DNA of 64,000 nt, from NCBI RefSeq assembly GCF_021155775.2, contig NC_060237.1, positions 13,293,832-13,357,831 of the forward strand. Direction: 5' to 3'. How positions within the stretch are numbered: position 1 is the first letter of the stretch; the number at the start of each line of letters is the position of its first letter. Below the pieces are notes generated by a model. It saw nothing but the letters and a program-made list of their open reading frames with translations. It searched no databases and was not told the DNA's origin. Source of the DNA: Neodiprion pinetum. Lineage: Eukaryota > Arthropoda > Insecta > Hymenoptera > Diprionidae. Below are positions 8,038 through 18,191 of the stretch, one piece after another. The position numbers and the translations under genes were made by a program.

Positions 8038-10011
8038 TTTTTTTTTTTTTTTCCGAGGAGTTGCGGAATCCAAGTTACGGAATCGCGCCAGTCATACGGG
8101 CTAGCGCAGATGTGGGACTCAAGGGTGGCCTACCCACTAAACCGCCACCTCCTGTGCAACTTTCACAGCCAGGGACTATGGTGATATTACTTCTTGCTGG
8201 GAGCTCTGTCGGTGTGTGTCTTGTCAGTCTGTCCGTCCGTCCATCCCGTGCAGGCAGTCCGTCAGTTACGTTGCGCCAGGCAGCCGTCCGCATTCTTACG
8301 TCGTAGGATTGTCTCTGTGTAGGTGGCAACTTGTTCTGTGCTGTGGAGCATCACCCCGACGATGTTGTCCGGAGTGATGCCTGCCACGACCGTCTCCAGT
8401 CTATGTCTCAGTTCTTTCCAGCGGTCACATTCGAAGAACGTGTGTGCCGCGTCGTCTCGTCCGTGTCCGCAGTACGTACAGTTGGGCGTCCGTACTCGGT
8501 TCAAGTTGTCTAAGTACCGTCTAAAGTAACCGTGGCCCGTCATAAGCTGGGTGACGTACAAATTCACATCCCCAAACCCCCTCTGGATCTACGGTCTCAG
8601 GTCCTTAATAAGTCGTCCCGTCCAGTTTCCCGTTGTTTCTTCCGTCCACCGTTCCTGCCACGTCTGTATCGTCGCGTCTCTTTCCGTCGTTGCCACGTCC
8701 CGTCGGGTCGCGTCCACGTCTCTTTCGTAGACCCTTTTGCGCTCAAACGCGAGAAGGTCTATGGGAATCACGCCTGCCACCACCAGAACGGCCTGTGCTG
8801 AGACCGTCCGATAGGAACAAGCGATCCTCAACGCGCTTCGTCTCTGTACCGTCGTCATTGCGTGACAGTATTTCTCAGTCGTCAGGGAGTCTGCCCAGAT
8901 CTCCGCACCGTAGAGGAGGATCGAGTTCACCGTCGACATCAGAAGTCTCCGTTTCCCTGGTCTCGGTCCGTTCGTGTTTGCCATCAGGCGGCTTAGGGAT
9001 GCTATCCTTTCAGCCGCCTTCTGAGCCGTTCGTCGTATGTGAGGCCAGAAGGTCATCTTCGTATCCAGGGTCACCCCCAGGTACTCGACTTCCCCTCTGG
9101 TCTCGATCTCGTCCGTCCCGACCGTCATGCGTAATGTCGTCGGTATTCGTCTTCTGGTAAGAAGCACCAGTTCTGTCTTTTCCGTCGCGAGTTGCAGTCC
9201 GTGGTCAGTCATCCACCGTCCGACTCGTCTCATCGTCTGGTTCAGTGCGTATTGAGCCAGATCTGGAGTTCGCTCGACTATCACTGCCGCCACGTCGTCA
9301 GCGTAAGCGAACAGGCGAACGCCGAGTGGGAGCTCCAGTCTGAGCAGGCCGTCGTACATCCCGTTCCAAAAGTCGGGTCCTAGTATGGAACCTTGAGCGA
9401 CCCCCGGGGTGATCTGTCGCGTCACTTGGCCTTCGGTCGTTTCGTACGTCAGTCGTCTGTTCTGAAGGTAGTCTTCAACAACTCGGAGCAAGTAAGGCGG
9501 GACCCCGAAGTCACCTCTCAGCGACCCTAGGATATTCACCCACCTGGCCGAGTTGAAGGCGTTCTTAACGTCAAGTGTCACCAGCAGCGCGACGGGTCGC
9601 ACAGCGTGGCAATGTCTGTCTGTCGACCGGAAGTAGTCAACCACCTCTTGGATCGCTCCAATCGTTGATGGACCCCTCCGGAAGCCGAACTGCTGGTCAG
9701 AGAGGCCTCCGCCGTCCTGTGTCGCGTCCGTAAGTCGTGGTCGCAGAAGCTGTTCGTACAGTTTCCCTGTCGTGTCCAGTAAGCTCAGCGGCCGGTAGGC
9801 CGACGGCGTGCTGGGGCCACCCTTACCCTTTGGGATAAGGACCAACCTCGCCACCTTTCACCGGTCGCTGAATGTCCCTGTCGTAAGGCACGTGTTGTAG
9901 AGGTCGAGAAGTATCTCTGGCCTCAGGCTCGCCATCAGCCAAAGAACCTCCGCCGGTACCCCGTCCGGTCTTGGCGCCTTACCACTCTTCATTGCTTCGA
10001 TCGCTACGACG
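8038..10011 (-). mobile_element. R1-clade non-LTR retrotransposon, 5'-truncated
   Basis: A minus-strand element of about 1.97 kb. It ends in a poly(A) run and is flanked on both sides by trinucleotide microsatellites (7882-8037 and 10012-10150). The only gene is the C-terminal part of ORF2. The 5' end is lost at the start of the reverse-transcriptase domain near 10010. No rDNA flank is seen, so it is not an R1 in its classical 28S site. Members of this clade that target microsatellites are known (Waldo, Mino). Confidence 0.75.
8262..10010 (-). pseudogene. R1-clade reverse transcriptase (ORF2 C-terminal part)
   Basis: Reads KSGKAPRPDGVPAEVL at the truncated start. An in-frame stop follows near 9855-9857. 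Then come RT motifs LIPKGKGGPSTPSAYRPLSL, FGFRRGPSTIGAI, LVTLDVKNAFNSARW, ITPGVAQGSILGP and the catalytic FAYADDVA (about 9290-9315). After the thumb a second in-frame stop lies at 8589-8591. The same frame then gives the terminal zinc knuckle, CTYCGHGRDDAAHTFFEC, characteristic of R1-clade ORF2. Only these two stops interrupt an otherwise continuous frame, so the copy is fairly young. Confidence 0.85.
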
Positions 10012-10092
10012 AATTATTATTATTATCATTATCATTATCATCATCATCACCACCACAACCGCCACCGCCACCGCCACCGCCACCGCCACCGC

Positions 10093-10131
<39 letters not shown>

Positions 10132-10150
10132 TATCATTATTATTATTTTA
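10012..10150. repeat. Trinucleotide microsatellite (ATT/ATC/ACC/CCG)n
   Basis: ATT/ATC units pass into CAC, CGC and back to ATC and ATT units over about 135 bp, directly at the 5' truncation of the R1-clade element. With 7882-8037 it suggests insertion into, or microsatellite growth around, the element. Confidence 0.9.
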
Positions 10151-10252
10151 ATGGCATCGAGTACGGCACAAGTGCACGCAAAGGAGATAAGTGTGGAAAT
10201 ATTCGTATAATTGAATCTTTTATTGTAATTTAAAAAATACATTCAAATTATG

Positions 10253-10575
10253 TTACATGGCTGTTTTATTTATCCAGCTATTGTGCGAACTATCAAAACC
10301 CGACCACTTCACATAGACCCGATTCCCCCGTTTGCGTAATACTTTCTCCACAAGATAGCCGTCGGGGTACTTTACTTTGCCGAGCTCCTCTTCGTAGAAG
10401 CCCCCCGCGATGGGATAATCATGATAATCGGTAAGTTTGTACGTCGGTGGATTGGTATCTTTCACCTCACTCACGGTGAATATTTCAGTCGTTCAATTAG
10501 GCGTATAGCCTTTTTCGAATACATTCTTGTACTTGCTTATTCGAACTCGATCGCCCGCACTGTAGGTGCCAGGAT
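10253..10575 (-). pseudogene. Polinton integrase C-terminal domain and chromodomain fragment
   Basis: The minus-strand frame reads DRVRISKYKNVFEKGYTPN, an in-frame stop, then TTEIFTVSEVKDTNPPTYKL and the chromodomain GYLVEKVLRKRGNRVYVKW ending SSHNSWINKTAM. It is homologous to the tail of the outer integrase (1548-1800) and has no catalytic core. It is debris of the inner Polinton's own integrase gene. Confidence 0.8.
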
Positions 10576-10579
10576 GTCC

Positions 10580-11440
10580 CTAAATTGGGGGACACGGACC
10601 AGCCAGCGTGATACCCGACTCAAATCCAACCGAGAATTTCTTTGCCTGAAGCTCGTCCGGCGCATAGTTTTTTGAATTATAAGCGATAGCGTTAGGTCAA
10701 TCAGAGTGCACCATTTCATCTGGATTTGCCGCCACGGAAATTGCTGTTTTGTTCGTCTGGGCGAATAATTATTATTTGTTTACGAATTAAATATCAGCAC
10801 CTCCCCTCTCTCCCTGTTGTACCCCTTCTCGAGCGCTGACCTCGGTATTGTTGCCAAGGCACACGCTGCCAGCCGCACACCCACGGACGCACACTCGTGT
10901 GTGTGAAACATGAGCAAATGCCCAGCTCCACAATACTACGAAACACACATCTACGAGCGGGAATAAAAATGAATCCCCAAATAAATCAGCGGATTTAAGA
11001 TTCAATGTTATAAACCACTTCCAATCATCGTTGTGTGCATCAAACTAGAGATTTGAGATGATTGATATGCCGTTAGGGTTCATAAATAGTCATTCAATCA
11101 ATCTGAATTATGGTTTCTGAACATTTTTTGTGTCTCTGCAACATAATTTTTCCACTAGTTTGAAATTCATCATTGACATCCGATTTTTCAATAATGCGAG
11201 GGAACAACAACTCGCTGAATTGACGTGTCAATAGGTTTGTAAATCAATTACAATTCACCTGAGTTAACACAAAATAACTGAATAAATGAGAATTCACTGA
11301 ATCACTAAAAATGATAACCGGAATCATGAGAATTATTTGAGATATAACTGAATTCGGAAGAGTTGTAATAAGTCAAGTTACTTTGAATAACTTCAGATTC
11401 GTGCCGAAATTTTATGTTTAGAGAAAAAGATAATTAAATT
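10580..11440. other. No gene recognised
   Basis: Mixed sequence inside the inner Polinton. I see no family-level match, only short ORFs. From 11040 it becomes AT-rich. Confidence 0.5.
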
Positions 11441-11460
11441 TGAAGAAAAAAGTAATTTTA

Positions 11461-12180
11461 AATCGAGAAGAAGGAAATTCCCAAATACCTGAATTCAAAT
11501 GGAGCAATTTCAATTCAATAAATCGATCGGAATTTGAGGGAAAATAATTATTATTATTTGGAATAGAAAAATGAAGTCGAACTACATGAATAAATTCAAT
11601 TAATTCAACTCAAAAAAATATGGTGTCATTCAAATTCCTAGTTATTTCCTCGTCGATTCAATGTGGGTCTGGAGTGGCAAGTGACGTTGAAATTGTTGAG
11701 ATCAATGCTAGTGATGGCCACTTATCTGAGAATAATCGATGTATCGATTAATCGATTTCAACAAAATAATCGGACACGGCTCGATTGAATTGGTAAAAAT
11801 TAATCAATTTGGTAAATTTCTGCCCGTAGTCCTAATATCATAAGGGAAATTATGATAATTCATAGATTTATTCGGAATATTTTTAAGTTTGATAAATTTA
11901 GAGTAATTGATACTTAAATCACACACATCGATATTGTATTGCATCGTTCGTGTGAGTAAACAAGCGGCTCCAGACCCACATGGAATCGACGAGGAAATAA
12001 CTAGGAATTTGAATGACACCATATTTTTTTGAGTTGAATTAATTGAATTTGTCCATGTAATTCGACTTCATTTTTCTATTTCAAATAATAATAATTATTT
12101 TCCCTCAAATTCAGATCGATTTATTAAATTGAAATTGCTCCATTTAAATTCAGGTATTTGGGAATTTCCTTCTTCTTGAT
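11461..12180. mobile_element. Palindromic MITE-like element
   Basis: Positions about 11466-11690 are repeated in inverse at about 11960-12175, beginning with GAAGAAGGAAATTCCCAAAT and its complement and extending to CCTAGTTATTTCCTCGTCGATTC. The two arms are about 220 bp each with small differences, and the roughly 260-bp centre is AT-rich. No ORF. It ends where the right Polinton arm starts (about 12187). A foldback or MITE origin is inferred. Confidence 0.7.
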
Positions 12181-12386
12181 AAATAAATGTTAAGTATATG
12201 AACTCACATTTTCAAATTCAGTCAAAATCGTTTCCGCATGATGGCAGATCGCCCGAGGCGTCGAGCGCAAATATTCACAATAATTAAACGTGTACAGTTT
12301 TATCCTATAGCTATCAGGGGGCTGGGACAAACCCCCAAGGTAGGGTGTCGGTCTGTCCAGGTATCAATATGGAATCTCAAGCCTTT

Positions 12387-12746
12387 TCACATCATGTAGA
12401 GTGGCAGGGACTTTGATACCTGTACAGTCCAACTCGGAGATGAAGCGGCGATTATGGCTAGTTCTATCGGTGGGGGTGTTGGCCGGGTGGCGGGCTGCAG
12501 TGATGGGCCAGAGAAGACATCTTTCATCTTTTTTTTCACATTCACCACCGCCCTCTTTCGCTGAATGTCCTTGGGCAGCTCAACGAATGTCAAAAGCCCC
12601 GCAGCGAGAGGCTGGTACTGGTTGATATTTCCGAGATTCGTTACAACTCCCGTTCGGATCCGGTTGGCGAAAGTTCGATCTCCAGCACGCCTGCTTTCAT
12701 CCCCTCCCGGATGAATTTTTGTAGCGGTGGTGGTTGGGGATCGCAT
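12387..12746 (-). CDS. Uncharacterised arm ORF, right copy
   Basis: The protein is identical to that of the left-arm ORF at 7028-7387 (119 residues). See that entry for content. Identity indicates recent arm homogenisation or a recent insertion. Confidence 0.3.
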   Translation of the reverse strand: MRSPTTTATKIHPGGDESRRAGDRTFANRIRTGVVTNLGNINQYQPLAAGLLTFVELPKDIQRKRAVVNVKKKMKDVFSGPSLQPATRPTPPPIELAIIAASSPSWTVQVSKSLPLYMM

Positions 12747-12753
12747 AGTTTAT

Positions 12754-13011
12754 TTATGGCACATAACTGCATGAAAATTCGAGCTTGTTGAATTCCCCAC
12801 CAAGATATTTTATTTGCAGGCGATTTTGCCCAGCCATGTTGCACATTTCAGCCAGCTGATTTGAATCTTCTTGCAGGACCCTTGCGATTCTCGGTGGTAA
12901 GAAGACGTTGTAATCTACATCGATCGTCGCCAGAACACATACCCCAAATTTCGTTCTGACCAGCCGTAAGCCCGTGATGTTGTACGCCGCTCCAATTTCA
13001 AGTTCCGACAT
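12754..13011 (-). CDS. Polinton arm protein (ITGLRLV family), right copy
   Basis: The 85-residue ORF differs from the left-arm copy (6763-7020) by one Lys-to-Arg change in the segment LVRTKFGVCVLA. The TATA-type promoter is upstream at about 13165-13175 (minus strand). The likely role is the same unproven nucleic-acid-binding one. Confidence 0.55.
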   Translation of the reverse strand: MSELEIGAAYNITGLRLVRTKFGVCVLATIDVDYNVFLPPRIARVLQEDSNQLAEMCNMAGQNRLQIKYLGGEFNKLEFSCSYVP

Positions 13012-13561
13012 CTTCTTGGTTGGTGGATTCTCCAGATGGCTGACGTGGTTAACTTTTGTTAGATACGTCGCGTTTCAATGGGTTTCTTGTTTTTCACTAG
13101 TAAGAGCAGTTCACGACGCGAAGAGACGATGAGACCAGTGTCATCATCGGAATAGGCCCACGTTTTATATACCACTCGCCCCATCGAGTGGGAAATAAGC
13201 CTGAGGGTAAACTATTTGCGTAAAAGTTTACGGATCACCATCAACATTCCCAGCCTATTCAATTGCGGTGTCGCCACCCGGTCGATTAGCACAAAAGAAT
13301 GTATTCGAAGTATGTTGAAAATATTATTTTCGCCCTGAAAGTAAACTATTAGCGTGAAAGTTTACGGATCGGCATCAACATTCCCGGCCTATCTGATTGT
13401 GGTGAATATCCCCAACTTATCTAATTGCGATGTTGCCATCCGGTCAATTAACACAAAAGAATGTATTCGAAGTATGGTGAAAATATTATTTTCGCCCTGA
13501 GGGCAAACACTGCTGCAGTCGTTGAACGTTTTCCGGCGCACAATCATACATCGGGAGTAAC

Positions 13562-13786
13562 TTATTCCTCGTTGATCTGACGACACTCGATCCAATCGGC
13601 TTTGCGTCCATCGTCATCCGGTTCGATGTCCGAAAAGATCGCGATCACCTCATTTCCCCATTTTTGAAAATGCAGGATTAATGTTTTGTCCTGAACATAT
13701 ACCCTGTGCAGTCTGTGCGGTTGCGCGCGAGCTCTCCGGGCACATTCAACGAGTCGCTGAAGATCTTGGAGCGAAAACTTCGGCAC
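13562..13786 (-). CDS. Unknown small protein in Polinton arm, right copy
   Basis: The 74-codon ORF reads MPKFSLQDLQRLVECARRAR and then matches the left-arm copy to the end (ADWIECRQINEE). This arm is uninterrupted upstream, so MPKFSLQDLQ is probably the original start, and the longer left-arm N-terminus is an artefact of the junction there. Confidence 0.45.
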   Translation of the reverse strand: MPKFSLQDLQRLVECARRARAQPHRLHRVYVQDKTLILHFQKWGNEVIAIFSDIEPDDDGRKADWIECRQINEE

Positions 13787-13929
13787 GTCAACCGGTTACG
13801 TCACATGGTTTGACGTCATTGGGAAAGGCTTGCTATATTGGGGGTAACATACCGGCTGCCTGGGAGGGCGGTGGGAGGGAGCTGACACGCCGCCATTTTT
13901 TGATTTTGAACTCTCGTATCTATTCTACT

Positions 13930-13935
13930 ATCTTC
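13930..13935 (+). repeat. Target-site duplication of inner Polinton, right copy
   Basis: ATCTTC, the second copy of the 6-bp duplication (see 4546-4551). The PLA2 frame continues immediately after it. Confidence 0.9.
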
Positions 13936-14553
13936 TCTTTGCAGCGTGTAAGGAACACGATATAGCGTATTCGCAGAATCGTGAGAACCTCAAAGCTAGA
14001 AGTGTCGCGCATAAAATATTACCAGAAAAAGCCTGGAAACGGGTTCTCGTAAAGGACGCAAATTTGGGTTTAAAGGCAGCCGCTTGGGCTGAAGCTAACA
14101 CGGTGAAGGTAAAAACTAACTTAGGCATGTGGCGTCGAACACCAAAGAACGTTTCCTGGAACAAAATTATACGAGCGGCTAAACAGTCTATGATTCGGAG
14201 CTACGACGCGAAAATGAGCATTGAGTCTGCACTCAAAGGTGCTCCAGAAGCTGTAAAAAATGAAGGCGGTAAACATAATGTCTGATCACCACGCGTTCTA
14301 ACGGTACCCTCGAAAGTAACCGTATTTCTACCTTTTTTAATACCCATTTTTGTTGGCCTCAGCGCTACTGTTGCGTTAGCGCGGGGTGCTGCGGGTAAAG
14401 CAAAGGCTGTAAACGATGCGAGCGCGGCTGATCGAGAATTGGAAGGAAGCAAACGACATAACAAAACGATGGAAGCGATCGCCTTAGATGAAGGTCTCCA
14501 TCTCAAACCTTATAAAAAGAGTTTTGGTCTTCATCTTTCAAGAAAACTAAGTA
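13936..14553 (+). pseudogene. Polinton phospholipase-A2-domain protein, 3' part
   Basis: Continues the gene begun at 4371. The catalytic His-Asp pair lies in the segment AACKEHDIAYS (about 13938-13970), and the domain continues with RSVAHKILPEKAWKRVL. A basic region follows. An in-frame stop at 14283-14285 interrupts it. The same frame then gives a hydrophobic stretch (FLPFLIPIFVGLSATVALA, about 14316-14376, a likely membrane segment) and the family tail ending near KKSFGLHL. It leads without a stop into the protease reading frame. The layout of PLA2, basic linker, then hydrophobic helix is typical for arthropod Polintons. Confidence 0.75.
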
Positions 14554-14930
14554 TGAAGCTATCACGCCGAGCGTTGACCAACTGGGACTTGCTAAAGTAT
14601 GCAAAAATCATGAAAATTCCATACTTCGAAGGTGCCTTCATGCGCAACGAAATGCCCAAAATCGGTCCGCGTAAAAACGAGACAGCTGTAGTCAATCTCA
14701 ATGATAAAGATGGCCCTAGGACACATTGGGTTGCATATAAGAAACGTGGCAACGATGTGATGTACTTTGACAGTTTTGGTCATCTTCAACCTCCGTTAGA
14801 CCTGGTGAAATATCTCGGTGCTGGTAGCGTCAAGTACAACGATGAAAGGTATCAGGGTTACGGTTCATTCGATTGCGGACACTTGTGTCTGAAAGTTCCA
14901 AGCAATAAGCTATATAAACATTTCACGTAA
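14554..14930 (+). CDS. Polinton adenain-like (C5) cysteine protease
   Basis: Maturation protease of the adenovirus C5/Ulp1 class, expected to process capsid proteins. I chose the ATG at 14554 (MKLSRRALTNWDLL) because homologous Polinton proteases begin with the same RALTN motif. The frame is open upstream into the PLA2 gene. Catalytic elements are in order: His in GPRTHWVAYKK, Asp in YFDSFG, Gln-containing YQGYGSF and Cys in DCGHLCL. Length, about 125 residues, is normal for this group. No stop or frameshift is present, which is unusual in this decayed element. Confidence 0.8.
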
Positions 14931-14960
14931 TTTAATAACGTCAGTCTGCCACTCGTAGTC

Positions 14961-15617
14961 ATGGATGATTCGTTAACATTAACGATATCGGGAACATCTT
15001 CGATTCTCAAAGCGCAATATTTTCCTCTGATCGAACTTGCTCTAAACAAAAATCATTTTCTCAGTCTCGTTGAACTGTGAACCTTCAATTTCAATCGCAA
15101 TGTTGATGTCGGTCCTAATAAACTATACGTGGCCGATGAGGTAGTCACTATATTCACTGGCAGCTACGGAATTGAGGAGATTGAAAAGTATGTTCAAGAC
15201 GCGTTAAAAAATACCAACATTGAAATCAGCATAAACCCTGACAATAATACGTCATGCAGTGAAATCAAATGTAACCATTTCGTGAATTTAGAACCTGACG
15301 ATTCTATTGGTCAGCTTCTCGGATTTACACCGCACGTATTGGCAACTAACCAAACTCACCATTCGGATATGCCTGTAGCTATTTTCAAGGTCAACGCGTT
15401 GCGAGTCGAAAGCAGCATTATAACGAGTGCCTACGTCAACGAGCGCAAAGTGCATACTATTTACGAATTTTTTCCTATCGTTCCGCCGGGATATAAGATC
15501 GTGGAAGTGCCGTCGCACGTCATTCACCTTCCGATCACCGTCAAGACCATAGATCACATACAGCTCCGGTTAGTCGATCAAGATGGAACCTGGTCAATTT
15601 TTCCAGAGAAGTTATAA
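14961..15617 (+). pseudogene. Polinton minor-capsid-like jelly-roll protein
   Basis: The ATG at 14961 opens with MDDSLTLTISGTSSILKAQYFPLIEL. A TGA stop at codon 40 (15078-15080) breaks the frame, which then continues to 15617. Hallmarks of the roughly 215-residue Polinton family follow: FTGSYGIEEIEKYVQ, IKCNHFVNLEPDDSIGQLLGF, NALRVESSIITSAYVN, FPIVPPGYKIVEVPSHVI and TIDHIQLRLVDQDG. The size fits the single jelly-roll minor capsid (penton) protein proposed for Polintons; that assignment rests on family knowledge. Confidence 0.65.
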
Positions 15618-16014
15618 CTGTAAGACAGCACATCAAATCGCAAAATACAAAAGGGTATTGTATATAACAAATTGTCCATAAAGAGTTATATTAGTCAGTC
15701 AACATATCCCGATCAAGTCAGTCATCGATCGATTCCCGAACCGCTAACACGTCGAAACGTGGAGTTCCTGATAGCTTTGTTTCTAAAGCTAACACCTTTT
15801 GAAAAAGGAATATCCCTTAATGAAAACTGCGATTCTGCTGTTTTGTTGCCTGCTACGTACCATGGAGGAGGAAATTTTGAGCATTCAAACACCTGTCGTC
15901 TTTGACTAATCAATCGCTCAGTAAGAAATACACGCACACAAACCGTACGCATCTTCAACTTTCAACAACAGCGATGAGATACGAATAAGCGTTCAGCATC
16001 GGGATTTATGCGTA
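15618..16014 (+). other. Spacer with unrecognised ORF 15672-15905
   Basis: A 77-codon ORF (ISQSTYPDQVSHRSIPEPLT...) lies between the two capsid-type genes. It does not resemble a known Polinton protein to me. It may hold the degraded N-terminus of the next gene, whose first recognisable codon is near 16015. Confidence 0.3.
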
Positions 16015-16980
16015 TTGCCGAGCAAGAGATCGTTGCACATCTCTGGAAAATTGCTCATATCGTACGGCACTGCAGCGGCGATCACAACTTTAGTCAATAC
16101 CGTCGTCTGCCATTTGTTTGAAGATGTACAGTACGATCTAAACGCTGTGGAGATTGATAAATGTAAAAAAGTTGGTCTGACCAGCCTGCTGAAAGGTTTC
16201 GCTTCGCTTAACCGTGGTCAAAGTTGGCTTGTGGAAAATGCTGGATGGCTCGATGTTCCGAGAACGAAAAAATTAACTGATGCCGATGGCAACTCTGATG
16301 TAGTTATTCCGTTGAGCATGATATTGGGCTTCACTGAAGACTATCGCAGGATCATCGCTAACGCGAAACACGAGCTGATTGTTACAAGATCAAAAAGTGA
16401 TTCAAATGCCATCGTTCAAAATCAAGACGAAGACTTTAGAATCGTGATCGATCAGGTGAAATGGTTAATACTCTTGAATCAACGAAAAATTGCACTGTTG
16501 AATTTCATTGAGAAAGATACACCTGTCACCATGAGCTTCCGCAGTTGGGAGTTGTACGAATATCCTTTGCTACCGGCAACCACGAAACATGTTTGGACTG
16601 TGAAAACGTTCACCCATCTGAAAAAACCACGATTTGTCATGCTCGGTTTTTAAACGAATCAAAAAACAAGCCGGCAAAAATGCCAATCATTTTGATTACT
16701 GTAACATTACTGACGTCAAGTTCTTCTTGAATTCCGAGTATTATTTGTACGGTAACCTGAACTGGGTCATAGGTCAGAATCGCTTTGCATCACTGTACGA
16801 GATGTACACAAACTTTCAAGCCACCTGTTACGGCAAAGAACCCGAGCCTCTGTTGACGGAGAGCGAAATTCTATAGTACGAACCTTTGATTTTCGTCGAC
16901 TGTTCGAAATAAGACAAGGCTCTGAAATCTGAACCGGTCGATATTTGTATCTAATTTTAGGCTAAAAATAACTTCTCCAC
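16015..16980 (+). pseudogene. Polinton capsid-type protein (major-capsid candidate)
   Basis: The frame 16015-16653 contains CHLFEDVQYDLNAVEIDKCK, KGFASLNRGQSWLVENAGW, IPLSMILGFTEDYRRIIANA, KHELIVTRSKSD and TMSFRSWELYEYPLLP, all family signatures of a roughly 450-residue protein found in insect Polintons. A frameshift near 16640-16660 moves the reading to the frame with SHFDYCNITDVK-like sequence (NHFDYCNITDVKFFLNSEYY...). That frame stops at 16874-16876, with more family-like residues beyond to about 16980. The N-terminus is not recognisable. A double jelly-roll major capsid is the likely identity, but I cannot exclude another virion protein. Confidence 0.55.
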
Positions 16981-17040
16981 TGGTACACAGTCGACGTACC
17001 AGGATTCAGAAGACCGGGTCCCAGTTTTACACCAGAAGAG

Positions 17041-17473
17041 TTGTCTGTTGTGTCACTCGACGAATATACCAACCCGTCAATTTTTCTCTTTGAACCTCCG
17101 TACGATTGGAATCGTTTACTCGCTCCGTTCAAAAGCAAAAATTTTTGGCTGTCACGGAATTATCATGGACTATCCTGGGAAGGTGGTGATTTACCTTCCG
17201 AGAAACTTGACTTCACCATCGAATGTATGTCGCTGCGTAATGCTTCAACAGTTTACGCGAAAGGTTTGGAGAAAAAAAAGTTGGCAGCGGAAAATTCTGG
17301 GTGAAAAAGTTGAAGTCGTTGAATTGATGGATTTGGGTTGTCCGTCGTTCCAGAAATTGCATAAAATTTGGGATACTAATTCAAACTGTACGCATCATGC
17401 TATATTACGTCCAAACTGTGCAACTCAAAACGTATTGTTACTACGAAATTTTTTACTCAAACACAAAAGATAA
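17041..17473 (+). pseudogene. Conserved Polinton gene fragment (function unknown)
   Basis: Two overlapping frames are needed. The first gives WLSRNYHGLSWEGGDLPSEK and STVYAKGLEKKKL. The second continues with EVVELMDLGCPSFQKLHKI, CTHHAILRPNCATQNVLLLRN. This order is familiar from proteins of about 250 residues linked to arthropod Mavericks; their function is unknown to me. A frameshift near 17270-17300 breaks it. It is the last recognisable Polinton gene before the Penelope-like insertion. Confidence 0.5.
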
Positions 17474-17590
17474 TCGGTATCTACTCGAACAGTTATTCAT
17501 TCCCGTCGCCTAAATCATGGGTACGATACCGTTGAGTGAGAAACACGTAATTACACTCATATATTAGCACTATGAATTTCACGTAAAACT

Positions 17591-17885
17591 GAAGATGAAG
17601 TTTGTCGAAATTCCGGTCAGGAAGAAGAAAGTTTAATACTTTGAAAGACGTGAGAATAAAAATCGACGTTTCGGCCGGGCCCTGCCGACCATCCTCAGGA
17701 ATAACTTCTATAATAATCAACAAAACAGGATGCTTCAACACAACAATTCTGAATTGAGAGCATGGAAATATGTTCAAACGAATATTTGTTGTTGTACAAA
17801 ATCGGTGAAAAATTAAACAGTTGCAAGAAACTTGTCTGAGTGACAGTTTTAGGTTAAGTGTCAAATTTTAGAGAAAGGTTGATAA
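17591..17885 (-). repeat. Penelope pseudo-LTR, downstream copy
   Basis: About 295 bp nearly identical to 20704-21000. It contains the conserved block with CCTGAGGATGG and GGCCGAAACGTCG on the minus strand (17660-17701). Confidence 0.85.
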
Positions 17886-18191
17886 GAGGAAAAATTGGTT
17901 GATGAGAAATAAAATATGTCAGAAAAATGCTTAATAATAATGTGGGAATTGGAATTGGGAAAAAGATCAGTTAAATTTGAAAAAATTACTCACAAAAAAT
18001 GACGACCAGTACATGCTTAGGTGTTGTTAGTAGTACAGCATTTCGGACGAAAGTGAAGGTTAGCGGGAATCGATCCGTAAATCTATGTTGATCACGTGTG
18101 ATCTTGATCTATGTTCGAAAGTCATGGAATTCAAAGGCAGGTGACCAATCGGAGTAAGGGGCGCCACGATTTGACAACACGATTATGTAAA

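Larger units (their letters stand above)
4552..13929. mobile_element. Inner non-autonomous Polinton nested in PLA2 gene
   Basis: The 9.38-kb element is bounded by inverted termini (AGTAGTATAGATACGAGAG and its near-perfect inverse) and the 6-bp duplication ATCTTC. It has long inverted arms: the right arm covers 12187-13929 and the left arm 4552-4697 plus 5985-7590, separated by 1.29 kb of extra sequence. The arms carry small ORFs. The middle holds only debris of Polinton genes (a polymerase zinc segment at 5641 and an integrase chromodomain at 10253), an R1-clade element and microsatellites. No complete polymerase, ATPase, protease or capsid gene is present, so it would depend on another Polinton to move. 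Confidence 0.85.
12187..13929 (-). repeat. Right inverted arm of inner Polinton
   Basis: A 1.74-kb arm, the inverse of 4552-4697 joined to 5985-7590. It starts from the terminal AGTAGAATAGATACGAGAG (read on the minus strand from 13929) and contains the same small ORFs, TATA box and two subterminal units. No GGCGGCCATTTT array is present here. Confidence 0.85.

Noticed and set aside
7688..8306. Long ORFs of poly-Thr, poly-Val and poly-Ser on both strands
   Set aside because: They are translations of a trinucleotide microsatellite and carry no other motif.
8532..9383. Plus-strand ORFs over the R1 region, Ser/Arg/Pro-rich
   Set aside because: Antisense shadows of the reverse-transcriptase frame.
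9971..10242. ORFs rich in Ile, Thr, Ala or Met
   Set aside because: Microsatellite artefacts.
10253..10474. Host chromodomain gene
   Set aside because: Matches the C-terminal tail of the Polinton integrase at 1548-1800 and lies within a Polinton.
1..17577. Integrated virophage or adenovirus instead of a Polinton
   Set aside because: The chromodomain integrase, DUF8207-like gene and PLA2 gene together match arthropod Polintons, and a nested Polinton with a 6-bp duplication sits alongside.
17493..17864. Separate 123-codon gene repeated three times (also near 21000 and 21124-21504)
   Set aside because: It is the pseudo-LTR of the Penelope-like element.
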